The notes: generated by a model not told the origin, from the sequence alone. Shown: positions 1-7,961, counted from the stretch's first letter. The stretch: DNA of 10,457 bases from Brevundimonas sp. (GCF_031082345.1 NZ_JAVHLH010000084.1:1-10457), one strand, 5' to 3'. Numbers and translations are program-made.

Positions 1-30
1 CCTGTCCCTCCCCGGACGGGGAGGGACAGG
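1..30. repeat. Perfect 13-bp hairpin at window edge
   Basis: Bases 1-13 are the exact reverse complement of bases 18-30, leaving a GGAC loop. The stem is almost all G and C. No T-run follows on the + strand, so it is not a textbook intrinsic terminator for a gene to the left. On the minus strand the downstream side lies outside the window. It may be a terminator read leftwards, or a copy of a short repeated extragenic palindrome. The window alone cannot decide. Confidence 0.6.
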
Positions 31-141
31 CGCACTCTCCACCCCCGAATCCGCCCCCTCTCCAGCGACCGTTCGCCACGCTTCCGAATCGGAGAAACAA
101 ACGTGCGGAGAATCAACGATCTAATGGTGTTCCGCACCGCC

Positions 142-168
142 TTGACCTGCCGGGGTCCCGCCTATAGG
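142..168 (+). promoter_or_regulatory. Candidate housekeeping promoter of the atp operon
   Basis: TTGACCT at 142-148 and CCTATAGG at 161-168 are separated by 12 bases. This fits the Caulobacter sigma-73 pattern as I recall it (TTGACGS, a 10-14 base gap, GCTANAWC). Transcription would start near 174-176, giving a leader of about 50 nt before atpI. The match is by eye. No better pair was seen between 31 and 224. Confidence 0.55.
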
Positions 169-190
169 TTCCGCGCCGAATTCAGACCCC

Positions 191-210
191 CTCCGACGTC
201 CGCGTCGGAG
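191..210 (+). other. Leader hairpin upstream of atpI
   Basis: CTCCGAC (191-197) and GTCGGAG (204-210) form a perfect 7-bp stem with a 6-base loop. It lies in the presumed atp leader and ends 4 bases before the atpI ribosome binding site. It could protect the 5' end of the mRNA or tune translation of atpI; either role is inferred. Confidence 0.45.
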
Positions 211-214
211 TGCT

Positions 215-218
215 GAGG
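215..218 (+). promoter_or_regulatory. Ribosome binding site deciding the atpI start
   Basis: GAGG lies 6 bases before the ATG at 225. The alternative in-frame GTG at 210 has no such site and falls inside the leader hairpin. This favours the ATG at 225. Confidence 0.6.
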
Positions 219-224
219 CCGACC

Positions 225-587
225 ATGTCAACCCCGCCGGAATCGCGTGAAGAGGCGATCGCTCGTCTCTCGAAGAACGCATCTGATCTGGAGGCGCGCA
301 CGACCCGCCAGATCTCTCACGAGGCGGCGGGGCAGGCGGCGGCGGGACAGGCCTGGAAGATCATCGCCGATCTGTTCGGCGGCGTCTTCGTCGGCCTCGC
401 GCTCGGCTTCGGGATCGACTACTTCGCCGGCACATCGCCGGTGGGAATCATCGGCGGCGTCCTTCTGGGCTTCGCCGTCTCGGTGTGGATGGCGTGGCGC
501 ACGGCGCAGCGTCTGATGGCCGAAGCGAAACAGCATGGGGAGCCTCAGTCGGTTCCCTTCGACGACGACGAAGACCAGGGAGCCTGA
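225..587 (+). CDS. atpI: AtpI, ATP synthase accessory membrane protein
   Basis: A 120-residue protein. It has a charged N-terminal region, two membrane helices at about residues 47-69 and 72-93, and an acidic tail (FDDDEDQGA). The glycine-rich first helix with GFGIDYFAGTSP between the helices is typical of the alphaproteobacterial AtpI/Gene1 family. Family members help assemble the c-ring or insert Mg2+ and are not part of the finished enzyme. It is the first gene of the F0 operon and stops 7 bases before atpB. The ATG at 225 is chosen because it has a GAGG site. Identity rests on the two-helix pattern and the position directly before atpB. Confidence 0.88.
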   Translation: MSTPPESREEAIARLSKNASDLEARTTRQISHEAAGQAAAGQAWKIIADLFGGVFVGLALGFGIDYFAGTSPVGIIGGVLLGFAVSVWMAWRTAQRLMAEAKQHGEPQSVPFDDDEDQGA

Positions 588-594
588 TCGCCCG

Positions 595-1374
595 ATGGCC
601 GATCCGCTACATCAGTTTCAGGTTAAGCCGCTTCCGGGCCTCGACTTCGGCGAGGTGACCCTGCCCGTGGTCGGCCAGGTGCATCTGGCCTTCACCAATT
701 CCCACCTCGCCATGACCATCGGCTTCCTGCTGGTGGTCGGCTTCCTGACGCTGGTAACCTCCGGCGCCAAGGTCGTTCCGGGCCGCACCCAGGCCGTGGG
801 CGAGACGCTGTTCGGCATGATCGACGGCCTGACCGACTCGATCATCGGCCATGACGGCAAGAAATATTTCCCGTTCGTCTTCACCGTCTTCACCTTCATC
901 CTCGGGATGAACCTGCTGGGCATGTTCCTCAGCTTCACCGCCACCTCGCAGCTGGCCGTGACGGCGACCTTCGGCCTGATCACCTTCCTGCTGGTCGTGG
1001 CGATCGGCATCCGCAAGAACGGCCTCCGCTTCCTGAAGCTGTTCTGGCCGACCGGCGCGCCGCTGGTCATGCGCCCCATCGTCGGCCTGATCGAGTTCTT
1101 CTCCTTCCTGCTGCGCCCGCTGACCCTCACGCTTCGTCTGTTCGGCAACATGATGGGCGGCCACATCGCCCTGAAGGTGTTCGCCGGCTTCGTCGCCACG
1201 GCGGTCGTCGGGGCCGCCGGCTGGTTCGGCGTGCTGATCTTCCCGCTCGCGCTGGGCATGACCATCGGCCTGACCGCGCTCGAATTCCTCGTGGCCTTCC
1301 TTCAGGCCTTCGTCTTCGCTGTTCTGACCTGCATCTACCTCAACGATGTGGTCAACCTGGACCACGCCCATTAA
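595..1374 (+). CDS. atpB: ATP synthase F0 subunit a
   Basis: A 259-residue polytopic membrane protein that forms the two proton half-channels beside the c-ring. The motif [11 protein letters not shown] holds the essential arginine (Arg181, equivalent to E. coli Arg210). Gln237 in FLQAFVF matches E. coli Gln252. At the positions of E. coli Glu219 and His245 this protein has His190 and Glu230, the swapped pair also found in mitochondrial subunit a. The start at 595 follows the atpI stop by 7 bases. AGGGA at 577-581 is a somewhat distant ribosome binding site. An ATG at 535 would overlap atpI and has no such site. All isoleucine codons I checked are ATC, the usual codon here. Confidence 0.97.
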   Translation: MADPLHQFQVKPLPGLDFGEVTLPVVGQVHLAFTNSHLAMTIGFLLVVGFLTLVTSGAKVVPGRTQAVGETLFGMIDGLTDSIIGHDGKKYFPFVFTVFTFILGMNLLGMFLSFTATSQLAVTATFGLITFLLVVAIGIRKNGLRFLKLFWPTGAPLVMRPIVGLIEFFSFLLRPLTLTLRLFGNMMGGHIALKVFAGFVATAVVGAAGWFGVLIFPLALGMTIGLTALEFLVAFLQAFVFAVLTCIYLNDVVNLDHAH

Positions 1375-1421
1375 GGGCTGACCAGTTCCTTCCAACCCAA
1401 CCCAAACAGGATCTAGACACC

Positions 1422-1646
1422 ATGGAAGCAGAAGCCGCCAAGCTCATCGGCGCCGGCATCGCGATGTCCGGCATGATCGGCGCCGGCATCGGCGTCGGCA
1501 ACATCTTCGGCCAGTTCCTGGCGGGTGCCCTGCGCAACCCGTCGGCCGCCGGCTCGCAGATCGGCAACCTGTTCGTCGGCGCCGCCCTGGCCGAGGCCCT
1601 GGGCATCCTGGCCTTCGTCATGGGCATCCTGATCTGGATCTCGTAA
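1422..1646 (+). CDS. atpE: ATP synthase F0 subunit c (proteolipid)
   Basis: A 74-residue hairpin protein that forms the rotating c-ring. Helix 1 has the glycine-rich face ([17 protein letters not shown]). The polar loop is RNPS, with Arg38 and Pro40. Helix 2 carries the proton-binding carboxylate Glu58 in ALAEALGI, where E. coli has Asp61. Length and motifs are standard. An AGGA site at 1408-1411 lies 10 bases before the ATG. A 47-base gap separates it from atpB, and a strong hairpin follows its stop codon. The enzyme needs many more copies of c than of a or b, so the hairpin may help raise c output. Confidence 0.97.
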   Translation: MEAEAAKLIGAGIAMSGMIGAGIGVGNIFGQFLAGALRNPSAAGSQIGNLFVGAALAEALGILAFVMGILIWIS

Positions 1647-1653
1647 TCGGCTT

Positions 1654-1682
1654 CGGCGGCGCGGGCCCCGTCCGCGCCGCCG
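1654..1682 (+). other. GC-rich hairpin between atpE and atpF'
   Basis: CGGCGGCGCGG (1654-1664) pairs perfectly with CCGCGCCGCCG (1672-1682) around a 7-base loop. It begins 7 bases after the atpE stop and ends 37 bases before atpF'. No T-run follows, so full termination is unlikely. A segmental stabiliser or processing site that protects upstream atpE mRNA is the likely role, by analogy with other uneven operons. Confidence 0.6.
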
Positions 1683-1719
1683 GCTGACGACCTTCCAGAC
1701 CTTTCCCCCCAGGCGATCG

Positions 1720-2313
1720 ATGACCGTTCAAGACACCTCCGTGCCGCACGCCGACGCGCCCGCTCCGGTCGCGATCGAGGACACGCACGCCACGACCGAA
1801 GCCGCCCACGGCGGCGAGCACGAGTCCGGCGGCCTGCCCCAGTTCGAGTTCCAGCACTGGTTCGGTCAGATCGTCTATCTGATCTTCCTGTTCGTCATCC
1901 TCTACTGGCTGATCGCCAAGGTCTTCGCGCCGCGCATGCGCCGCGTCTTCGACGAGCGCGCCTCGACCATCTCGACCGCGCTTGAAGCCGCCCGTCAGGT
2001 GCAGACCGAGGCCGCCGGCCAGGCCGAGGCCGCCAAGGCCGAGGTCGAACAGGCCCGCGCCTCGTCGCGCGCCACCGCCGCCGCCGCCAAGGCGCGCGTC
2101 ACGGACGAGGCCAACGCCCGCGCCGAGGCCGAGGAAGCGGTCGTCAACGCCCGCATCGCCGAGGCCGAAACCGCCATCGGCAAGACCCGCGACGCCGCCA
2201 TGGCCAACGTCTCGGCCATCGCCTCCGACACCGCCGCGGCCATCGTCGAACGTCTCACCGGCAAGGCCCCCACGGGCGCCGAAGCCGCCGCCGCCGTGAA
2301 GGGCGCCGCCTGA
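1720..2313 (+). CDS. atpF': ATP synthase F0 subunit b'
   Basis: A 197-residue stator subunit. A polar N-terminal extension rich in His, Asp and Glu (about residues 1-40) is followed by one membrane helix at about 50-69 (IVYLIFLFVILYWLIAK). A long Ala/Glu/Arg coiled coil runs from about 75 to 180. Alphaproteobacteria and chloroplast-type enzymes use one b and one b' in place of the b dimer of E. coli. The PRMRRVFDER segment just after the helix is typical of b'. Its TGA overlaps the atpF ATG by one base, suggesting coupled translation and equal output. The ribosome binding site is weak (AGG at 1711-1713). Some genomes call this gene atpG or atpX. Confidence 0.93.
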   Translation: MTVQDTSVPHADAPAPVAIEDTHATTEAAHGGEHESGGLPQFEFQHWFGQIVYLIFLFVILYWLIAKVFAPRMRRVFDERASTISTALEAARQVQTEAAGQAEAAKAEVEQARASSRATAAAAKARVTDEANARAEAEEAVVNARIAEAETAIGKTRDAAMANVSAIASDTAAAIVERLTGKAPTGAEAAAAVKGAA

Positions 2314-2825
2314 TGGAATTCTTCAATCCCCACCTCTACGACCTGGCCAACCCGGAACTCTGGGTCGCGGTCGGCCTGATCGCCTTCTTCGTCATCGTCG
2401 TTCTGGCGGGCGTGCCGAAACTCGTCGGCGGCGTCCTCGACGCCAAGGCCGCCAAGATCCAGTCCGAGCTCGACGAGGCGGCCCGTCTGCGCGCCGAGGC
2501 CGAGGCCCTGCTGGCCCAGATCCGCACCGAGAAGGCCGAGGCCGAGGCCCAGGCCGCCGAAATGCTCGCCGCCGCCGAGGCCGACGCCCGCGTCATGGAG
2601 GCCGAGGCCAAGGTGAAGCTGGAAGAGACCCTGGCCCGCCGTCAGGAGCTGGCCGAGCGCCGCATCGCCCAGGCCGAGGTCCAGGCCACGGCCGAGGTCA
2701 AGGCCGCCGCCGCCGACCTGGCGGCCCGCGCCGCCGAACAGATCCTCGCCGCCCGCCTGGCCGGCCAGAAGACGGATCCCCAGCTCGACGACGCCATCGC
2801 CCAGATCGGCTCGCGACTGAACTAG
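2313..2825 (+). CDS. atpF: ATP synthase F0 subunit b
   Basis: A 170-residue stator subunit. A short N-terminus (MEFFNPHLYDLANPELW) leads into one membrane helix at about residues 17-38. A continuous Ala/Glu-rich coiled coil follows to about 150; it holds the peripheral stalk against F1. The start overlaps the atpF' stop (TGATG), with AAGGG at 2299-2303 as ribosome binding site. It is the last gene of the operon, and the terminator begins 26 bases after its stop. No F1 genes follow, as is usual in alphaproteobacteria, where they form a separate operon. The repeated GCCGAGGCC stretches reflect Ala-Glu-Ala heptads in GC-rich DNA. Confidence 0.95.
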   Translation: MEFFNPHLYDLANPELWVAVGLIAFFVIVVLAGVPKLVGGVLDAKAAKIQSELDEAARLRAEAEALLAQIRTEKAEAEAQAAEMLAAAEADARVMEAEAKVKLEETLARRQELAERRIAQAEVQATAEVKAAAADLAARAAEQILAARLAGQKTDPQLDDAIAQIGSRLN

Positions 2826-2851
2826 GGGGCGGGACCGCTCGCCGCTGAAAC

Positions 2852-2882
2852 AAAAAAGCCCCGCTGCGAAGCGGGGCTTTTT
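2852..2882. terminator. Bidirectional intrinsic terminator
   Basis: GCCCCGCT (2858-2865) pairs with AGCGGGGC (2870-2877) around a GCGA tetraloop. Six As precede the stem and five Ts follow it, so a U-run exists on both strands. It ends the + strand atp operon and the minus-strand membrane protein gene, whose stop codon is only 5 bases away. Confidence 0.93.
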
Positions 2883-2887
2883 CCGTT

Positions 2888-3355
2888 CTAGTGCGCCGTG
2901 GCGCCGCCCACCGGAACCCGATGGCGCTTCTCCCGCGCCACCAGCCGCCCGTAGACGTTGCCGAGCACGATCCCGTAGATCGCATGGCTGGCGATCATCC
3001 AGGCCAGGCTGCCGAACCCGGCCCGCATGAAGAACATGCCCGCGCCGCCGATCGGCGCGATCACCAGGCCCATCAGGACGAAGGCGCCCACGGCGAACAG
3101 GATGCCCTTCGATTCGGGCGTGTCCGTCGGAAGCCTCGGGCACAGCACCCCGAAGATCGCCCCGAGACCGAGACCGGCCACAAGGTGCGCGACCCAGCCG
3201 ATCGCCGGCTGATCCGCGCCCTGCTGCAGAATGACGGACAGCAACTGCGGGAAAGCGACGGCCCAGTGGCCCACCGTCATATTGATCGCCTCGATGATCG
3301 AGACGACGACCGTGGCCGCCAGACCGGCGACCAGGCCCTTTTGTACGCGTGACAT
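2888..3355 (-). CDS. Small four-helix membrane protein, function unknown
   Basis: A 155-residue protein with four predicted membrane helices at about 7-27, 51-72, 83-103 and 115-136, and a basic C-terminal tail (REKRHR). Its pattern includes GWVAHLVAGLGLGAIFG, APIGGAGMF and SHAIYGIVLGNVYGRL. This resembles small uncharacterised proteobacterial membrane proteins, possibly those filed under DUF6789, though I name that family from memory. Two adjacent ATGs (3358 and 3355) could start it. The one at 3355 has GAGG five bases upstream and is preferred. A TTG at 3376 would lie upstream of that site. It lies 100 bases downstream of gcvPB on the same strand with no clear terminator or promoter between, so read-through from the gcv operon is possible. 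No function can be assigned. Confidence 0.8.
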   Translation of the reverse strand: MSRVQKGLVAGLAATVVVSIIEAINMTVGHWAVAFPQLLSVILQQGADQPAIGWVAHLVAGLGLGAIFGVLCPRLPTDTPESKGILFAVGAFVLMGLVIAPIGGAGMFFMRAGFGSLAWMIASHAIYGIVLGNVYGRLVAREKRHRVPVGGATAH

Positions 3356-3360
3356 CATGA

Positions 3361-3364
3361 CCTC
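3361..3364 (-). promoter_or_regulatory. Ribosome binding site of the four-helix protein
   Basis: The minus strand reads GAGGTCATGATG. GAGG is 5 bases from the ATG at 3355 and only 2 from the ATG at 3358. A second purine run, GGGAGG (3374-3369), is 10 bases from the 3358 ATG. The start is therefore 3355 or 3358. Confidence 0.5.
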
Positions 3365-3455
3365 AGCGCCTCCCAACGCTCGTTTCTGGTTCTGATTACG
3401 CAGACCCGAGCATACGCCTATGAGGGAGACCGTCGTTCACATTGCCGCGACCGGC

Positions 3456-5039
3456 CTATTCGGCCGCGATGTTCGACCCCTCCGGCGCCGTCCAGCGCAG
3501 AATGGGCGAGCGCGCCGCCCGGGTCTCGTCGAGCCGTTTCAGCGGGGCGTGGAAGGGGGCGCCCTTGAAGCGGTCGACGTCGCCGGCCTTGGCCGCCGTG
3601 GCCAGGGCCCGCATCGCCTCGATGAACCGGTCCAGTTCCTGCTTCGACTCGGTCTCGGTCGGCTCGATCAGCATGGCCCCGTGGACGACCAGCGGGAAAT
3701 ACATGGTCATCGGGTGGAAGCCCTCGTCGATCATCGCCTTGGCGAAGTCGAGCGTGGTCACGTCCGTGCCCTTCAGCCATTCGTCGTCGAACAGGGCCTC
3801 GTGCATGCACGGCCCCTCGGGGAAGGCCGCCGACATCAGGTCCGACAGCCGGGCCTTGATGTAGTTGGCGTTCAGCACCGCGTCCTCGGCCACCTGCCGC
3901 AGCCCGTCCGAGCCGTGGCTCATCATGTAGCTGAGGGCGCGGACGTACATGCCCATCTGGCCCTGGAAGGCGCACAGCCGGCCGAAGGCCTGCTCGGCCT
4001 CGTCCTCGGCGAACTCGACCAGCTTGAAGCCGTCCACGCCCGACACCACCCAGGGGGCCGGCGCGAACGGGGCCAGGGCCTCGGACAGCACAACCGGGCC
4101 GGCGCCCGGACCGCCGCCGCCGTGCGGCGTCGAGAAGGTCTTGTGCAGGTTGATGTGCATGGCGTCGACGCCCAGGTCGCCCGGCCGCACCCGCCCGACG
4201 ATGGCGTTGAAATTGGCCCCGTCGCAGTAGAAATACGCCCCCGCCTCATGCGTCAGCCGGCTGATCTCGAGGATGTCGCGCTCGAACAGGCCGCAGGTGT
4301 TGGGATTGGTCACCATGATGGCGGCGACGTCCGGCCCCAGCTTCGACGCCAGGTCGGCCACGTCGACTCGGCCGTCCTCGGTCTGGGCCACTTCCACGAC
4401 GGTGTAGCCGACGAAGGCGGCGGTGGCCGGATTGGTGCCGTGGGCCGAGGTCGGGACCAGCACCTTGTTGCGCGGGTTCTCCGAGCGCAGCCCCTGTCCC
4501 GCGGCGCGGTGGGCGGCGCGGATGGCCATCAGGCCGCACAGCTCGCCGTGGGCCCCCGCCTTGGGCGACAGGGCCACCGCCGGCATGCCGGTCAGGGTCT
4601 TCAGCCAGTGGGCCAGCTGGTCCATCAGCTCCAGCGCGCCCTGCACCGTCGACTGAGGCTGCAGCGGGTGGATGTCTGAGAAGCCCGGCAGGCGCGCCAT
4701 CTTCTCGTTGAGGCGCGGATTGTGCTTCATCGTGCACGAGCCCAGCGGATAGATGGCCAGGTCGATGGCGTGGTTCTTCTGGCTCAGCCGCACATAGTGG
4801 CGCATCGCCTCGGGCTCGCTGAGCCCGGGCAGGCCGATCGGGTCCTTGCGCACCAGATCGCCCAGATCGGCGCCGGTCCCCTTGGGCTCCGGCAGGTCGA
4901 CGCCGGTCTTGCCCCAGCCGTCGCTCTCGAAGATCAGGTGCTCGTCCTGCAGCAGGCCGCGGCCGCCGGTCAGGGTGGCGGGCTTGGTCTCGACCCGGTT
5001 CGGCGTGGTCGGACGGCCGACGGTGTTCATGGTGCTCAT
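3456..5039 (-). CDS. gcvPB: Glycine dehydrogenase (decarboxylating) subunit 2
   Basis: A 527-residue catalytic half of the split glycine cleavage P protein. It binds PLP, removes CO2 from glycine and passes the aminomethyl group to the lipoyl arm of GcvH. The PLP lysine is Lys300 in HINLHKTFSTPHGGGGPG, the strongest signature. Other family blocks are YPLGSCTMKHNPR (97-109), PTSAHGTNPA (196-205), VTNPNTCGLF (243-252) and PTETES (460-465). Length is normal for the subunit. Its ATG overlaps the gcvPA stop by one base (TAATG), giving coupled translation and a 1:1 ratio. It is the last gcv gene, and no obvious terminator lies in the 100 bases after its TAG. Confidence 0.97.
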   Translation of the reverse strand: MSTMNTVGRPTTPNRVETKPATLTGGRGLLQDEHLIFESDGWGKTGVDLPEPKGTGADLGDLVRKDPIGLPGLSEPEAMRHYVRLSQKNHAIDLAIYPLGSCTMKHNPRLNEKMARLPGFSDIHPLQPQSTVQGALELMDQLAHWLKTLTGMPAVALSPKAGAHGELCGLMAIRAAHRAAGQGLRSENPRNKVLVPTSAHGTNPATAAFVGYTVVEVAQTEDGRVDVADLASKLGPDVAAIMVTNPNTCGLFERDILEISRLTHEAGAYFYCDGANFNAIVGRVRPGDLGVDAMHINLHKTFSTPHGGGGPGAGPVVLSEALAPFAPAPWVVSGVDGFKLVEFAEDEAEQAFGRLCAFQGQMGMYVRALSYMMSHGSDGLRQVAEDAVLNANYIKARLSDLMSAAFPEGPCMHEALFDDEWLKGTDVTTLDFAKAMIDEGFHPMTMYFPLVVHGAMLIEPTETESKQELDRFIEAMRALATAAKAGDVDRFKGAPFHAPLKRLDETRAARSPILRWTAPEGSNIAAE

Positions 5040-6379
5040 TACAGAACCTCCGCCAGGGCGGTCTTGAGGGCGGCGATATGCGCCTCGGTGGTGGTCTCGG
5101 TGGCGGCGACCAGCAGGACGTTGTCCATGCCGGCGGCGGGGGCGAGGCGGCCGTAGGGCACCCCGGCCAGCACGCCCTTCTTCGCCAGGGCGTCGACCAC
5201 CTCGGTCGCGTTCTTCGGCAGCTTCACCGCGAACTCGTTGAAGAAGCGCGGGGTCAGCACCTCGACGCCGGGGATCGACGCCAGCGCATCGCGCGTGGCT
5301 ACGGCCGTCTCATGGTTCAGCAGGGCCATCCGCCGCAGCCCCGTCTCGCCGAGCAGGCTCATGTGAATGGTGAAGGCGAGGGTGCACAGTCCCGAGTTGG
5401 TGCAGATGTTCGAGGTCGCCTTGTCGCGGCGGATGTGCTGCTCGCGCGTCGACAGGGTCAGGACGAAGCCGCGCGCCCCGTCGGCGTCCACCGTCTCACC
5501 ACAGAGGCGGCCCGGCATCTGCCGGATCAGCTTCTCACGGCAGGCGAACAGGCCGACGTAGGGGCCGCCGAAATTCAGGGCGTTGCCGATCGACTGGCCC
5601 TCGGCGGCGACGATGTCGGCCCCCATCTCGCCCGGCGACTTCAGCAGGCCCATCGACACGGCCTCGGTCACCACCACGATCAGCAGGGCCCCGGCGGCGT
5701 GGGCCGCCTCGGCGATCTTCGTCACATCGGTGGCGGTGCCGAACACGTTCGGGGTCTGGACCACGACGCAGGCGGTGTCCGGCCCGATCTGGTCGATGAC
5801 GGCGGCCTCGGCGTCGACGGCCGCAGCCAGCACCTGGGTCTCGACGCCGACGGCGTGGACCACGGTCTCGGTCGCCGCGACATAATGCGGATGCACCCCG
5901 CCCGAGATCACCGCCTTGTTGCGGCGGGTCACGCGGGTGGCCATCAGCACGCCCTCGGCCATGGCGGTCGAGCCGTCATAGAGGCTGGCGTTGGCCACCG
6001 GCATGCCGGTCAGGTTCGCGACCTGGGTCTGGAACTCGTACAAATACTGCAGCGTGCCCTGGGCGATCTCGGGCTGGTAGGGCGTGTAGCTGGTCAGGAA
6101 CTCCGACCGCTGGATCACATGGTCGACCGTCGCCGGCACATGGTGGCGATAGGCTCCGGCCCCGCAGAAGAAGGGCGCCGACCCGGCCGCGGTGTTCTTC
6201 GCCGCCAGCGCGCCGAGCGCCCGCTCGACCTCCAGCTCGCCCGCCACGCGCGGCAGGTCGACGAACCCCTCGCGCCGCGCCGCCTGCGGCACGTCCACGA
6301 ACAGATCGTCGATCGTCTTGGCCCCGATCGCCGCCAGCATGGCGGAGCGGTCGTCGGGCGTCAGGGGGAGGTAGCGCAT
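5039..6379 (-). CDS. gcvPA: Glycine dehydrogenase (decarboxylating) subunit 1
   Basis: A 446-residue N-terminal half of the split P protein, partner of GcvPB. It corresponds to the non-lysine half of a full-length GcvP and completes the active site. Family blocks include the start [25 protein letters not shown] (99-112), [11 protein letters not shown] (132-142), [16 protein letters not shown] (261-276) and [13 protein letters not shown] (312-324). The reading frame stays open upstream into gcvH, but that stretch is composition noise, and the ATG at 6379 matches the usual family N-terminus. The 32-base gap after gcvH has no clear ribosome binding site, which is odd for a translated operon gene. 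Confidence 0.97.
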   Translation of the reverse strand: MRYLPLTPDDRSAMLAAIGAKTIDDLFVDVPQAARREGFVDLPRVAGELEVERALGALAAKNTAAGSAPFFCGAGAYRHHVPATVDHVIQRSEFLTSYTPYQPEIAQGTLQYLYEFQTQVANLTGMPVANASLYDGSTAMAEGVLMATRVTRRNKAVISGGVHPHYVAATETVVHAVGVETQVLAAAVDAEAAVIDQIGPDTACVVVQTPNVFGTATDVTKIAEAAHAAGALLIVVVTEAVSMGLLKSPGEMGADIVAAEGQSIGNALNFGGPYVGLFACREKLIRQMPGRLCGETVDADGARGFVLTLSTREQHIRRDKATSNICTNSGLCTLAFTIHMSLLGETGLRRMALLNHETAVATRDALASIPGVEVLTPRFFNEFAVKLPKNATEVVDALAKKGVLAGVPYGRLAPAAGMDNVLLVAATETTTEAHIAALKTALAEVL

Positions 6380-6411
6380 GGCGGCGAGGTCCGTGCGGGA
6401 GGGAAGGGGTT

Positions 6412-6777
6412 CTAGAGGGTGGCGAGGAAGGCGTCGTAAGCGGCGCGGTCCATCAGGGCGTCCAGCTGCGAGGCGTCGGACACGCGAATTTTCGCGAACC
6501 AGCCGTCGCCTTCCGGATCGGCGTTGACCGTTTCCGGAGCCGAGGCGAGGGCGGCGTTGCCTTCGATCACCTCGCCCGAGACCGGGGCGTAGACGTCCGA
6601 GGCCGCCTTGACGCTCTCGACGACGGCGAAGCTGTCGCCCTTCGACACCGTCTTGCCGGCTTCCGGCGTCTCGACGAACACCACGTCGCCGAGGGCCTCG
6701 GCGGCATGCTTGCTGATGCCGACCGTAGCGACGTCGCCGTCGAGGCGAACCCACTCGTGATCCTTGGTGAAGCGCAT
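6412..6777 (-). CDS. gcvH: Glycine cleavage system H protein
   Basis: A 121-residue lipoyl carrier that shuttles the aminomethyl group between the P, T and L proteins. The modified lysine is Lys57 in the motif ESVKAASD. The N-terminus ([22 protein letters not shown]) and the NADPEGDGW block (85-93) are typical. Length is close to the family norm. A GGAG site 9 bases upstream supports the start. It sits 20 bases after gcvT and 32 before gcvPA. It needs lipoylation and the L protein (dihydrolipoyl dehydrogenase), neither encoded here. Confidence 0.98.
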   Translation of the reverse strand: MRFTKDHEWVRLDGDVATVGISKHAAEALGDVVFVETPEAGKTVSKGDSFAVVESVKAASDVYAPVSGEVIEGNAALASAPETVNADPEGDGWFAKIRVSDASQLDALMDRAAYDAFLATL

Positions 6778-6797
6778 CTCAGTTCTCCGGGTAGCCG

Positions 6798-7916
6798 TCA
6801 GGCGGTCTTGGGTTTGCGATAGTAGCGTTGGGCGACGAAGGGCGTGGCGACGACCTCGGCGGCGGCGGGCTTGCCGCGCACGAGGACCTTCAGCTCCGTG
6901 CCCAGGTCAGAAAACTTCGGCGGCACATAGCCCATGGCGATGTTGCGGCCCAGCGTGGGGGAGGGGCCGCCCGAGGTGACCTTGCCGATTATCTTGCCGT
7001 CCATGTCGGCGATCTCGGCGCCCTCGCGGGCCGGGGCGCCTTCCTTGACGCTCAGGCCGACGCGGACCCGCGACGGGCCCTCGGCCAGCTCCTTCAGAAT
7101 ACGGTCGGCGCCGTTGAAATCGGCCCGCTCCTTGCGCGACTTGGACAGGGCGAAGGTCAGGGCGCCTTCGACCGGCGAGGTCGTGGCGTCGATGTCGTGG
7201 CCGTGCAGCGGCAGGCCGGCCTCGAGGCGCAGGCTGTCGCGGGCGCCGAGGCCGATCGGCTTGACCCGGGCGTCCTTCAGGATCTCGGTCCAGATCCGCT
7301 CGGCGTCGGCCGCCGGGACCGAAATCTCGTAGCCGTCCTCGCCGGTGTAGCCCGAGCGTGAGACGAAACAGTCGACCCCGAACAGCACCAGCCGGGCGCA
7401 ATCCATGAAGCCGAACTCGGACAGCACCGGCTCGTGCTTCGCCATCACCTCGGCGGCCTCGGGCCCCTGGATGGCGATCAGGGCGCGGTCGTCCAGCACG
7501 GTCAGCTTCGCGTCGCCCCGCAGATTGGCTTCGAGGAAGGCGAAGTCGGCGTCCTTGTTGCCGGCGTTGACCACCACATAGAGGCCGTCATGGTCGGGAC
7601 GACCCGCCATCAGGTCATCCATGATGCCGCCCTCGGCGTTGAGCAGCAGGCTGTACTTCTGCCGTCCGGCCTTCAGGATCGCATAGTCGCCGGGCACGAA
7701 GCGCTCGAACTGGGCCACGGCGTCGTCGCCGGTGATCTTGCACTGGCCCATGTGCGAGACGTCGAACAGGCCGGCGTGCTCTCGGGTCCAGCGGTGCTCG
7801 GCCAGCACGCCCTCATACTGCACGGGCATGTCATAGCCGCCGAAGCCGACCATCCGGGCGCCCAGGGCGCGGTGCGCGGCGTTCAGGGGCGTGGTCTTCA
7901 GGGTCTCGTCGGTCAT
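6798..7916 (-). CDS. gcvT: Aminomethyltransferase (T protein)
   Basis: A 372-residue protein that frees ammonia from the aminomethyl-H protein and moves the one-carbon unit to tetrahydrofolate, giving 5,10-methylene-THF. Family blocks include [13 protein letters not shown] (22-34), [10 protein letters not shown] (49-58), [10 protein letters not shown] (93-102) with the conserved catalytic aspartate, [13 protein letters not shown] (186-198) and [20 protein letters not shown] (222-241). It is the first gene after the glycine riboswitch. The ATG at 7916 gives a full family N-terminus, but only a weak purine run (GAAAGA) lies before it. This may matter if the riboswitch works at the level of translation. 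Confidence 0.98.
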   Translation of the reverse strand: MTDETLKTTPLNAAHRALGARMVGFGGYDMPVQYEGVLAEHRWTREHAGLFDVSHMGQCKITGDDAVAQFERFVPGDYAILKAGRQKYSLLLNAEGGIMDDLMAGRPDHDGLYVVVNAGNKDADFAFLEANLRGDAKLTVLDDRALIAIQGPEAAEVMAKHEPVLSEFGFMDCARLVLFGVDCFVSRSGYTGEDGYEISVPAADAERIWTEILKDARVKPIGLGARDSLRLEAGLPLHGHDIDATTSPVEGALTFALSKSRKERADFNGADRILKELAEGPSRVRVGLSVKEGAPAREGAEIADMDGKIIGKVTSGGPSPTLGRNIAMGYVPPKFSDLGTELKVLVRGKPAAAEVVATPFVAQRYYRKPKTA

Positions 7917-7943
7917 GGTTCAGTCTTTCACGGTCGCGTCACG

Positions 7944-7961
7944 CGGCGGAAAGCTCCGCCG
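7944..7961 (-). other. Hairpin between riboswitch and gcvT
   Basis: On the minus strand CGGCGGA (7961-7955) pairs with TCCGCCG (7950-7944) around a GCTT loop. It lies 12 bases after the second aptamer and 27 before gcvT. No U-run follows, so it is not a classic terminator. It is the best visible candidate for an expression platform, either as a part-time structure or as a spacer. Confidence 0.5.

Noticed and set aside
535..594. Upstream ATG start for atpB at 535
   Set aside because: It would overlap atpI by 53 bases, has no ribosome binding site, and adds 20 residues not typical of subunit a.
2500..2720. Repeated GCCGAGGCC words in atpF
   Set aside because: They encode Ala-Glu-Ala heptads of the b-subunit coiled coil in GC-rich codons and are not an independent DNA repeat.
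1995..3143. Minus-strand open frame (382 codons) across atpF', atpF and the terminator
   Set aside because: It runs through three confirmed features including the terminator, and its Gly/Leu/Ala repeats mirror the coiled coils of b and b'.
3452..3466. Small inverted repeat around the gcvPB stop codon
   Set aside because: The stem is only 5 bp, includes coding sequence and has no U-run, so it does not act as a visible terminator.
3420..4679. Long + strand open frame (419 codons) opposite gcvPB
   Set aside because: It lies wholly antisense to a clear gcvPB, is rich in His, Arg, Gly and Gln as GC-rich shadows are, and shows no domain.
5078..6415. Long + strand open frame (445 codons) opposite gcvPA
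   Set aside because: It is antisense to gcvPA with repetitive low-complexity residues and no recognisable motif; a shadow of third-position GC.
6380..6754. N-terminal extension of gcvPA into gcvH
   Set aside because: The extension is Arg/Gly-rich noise in another frame of gcvH; the ATG at 6379 matches the family N-terminus.
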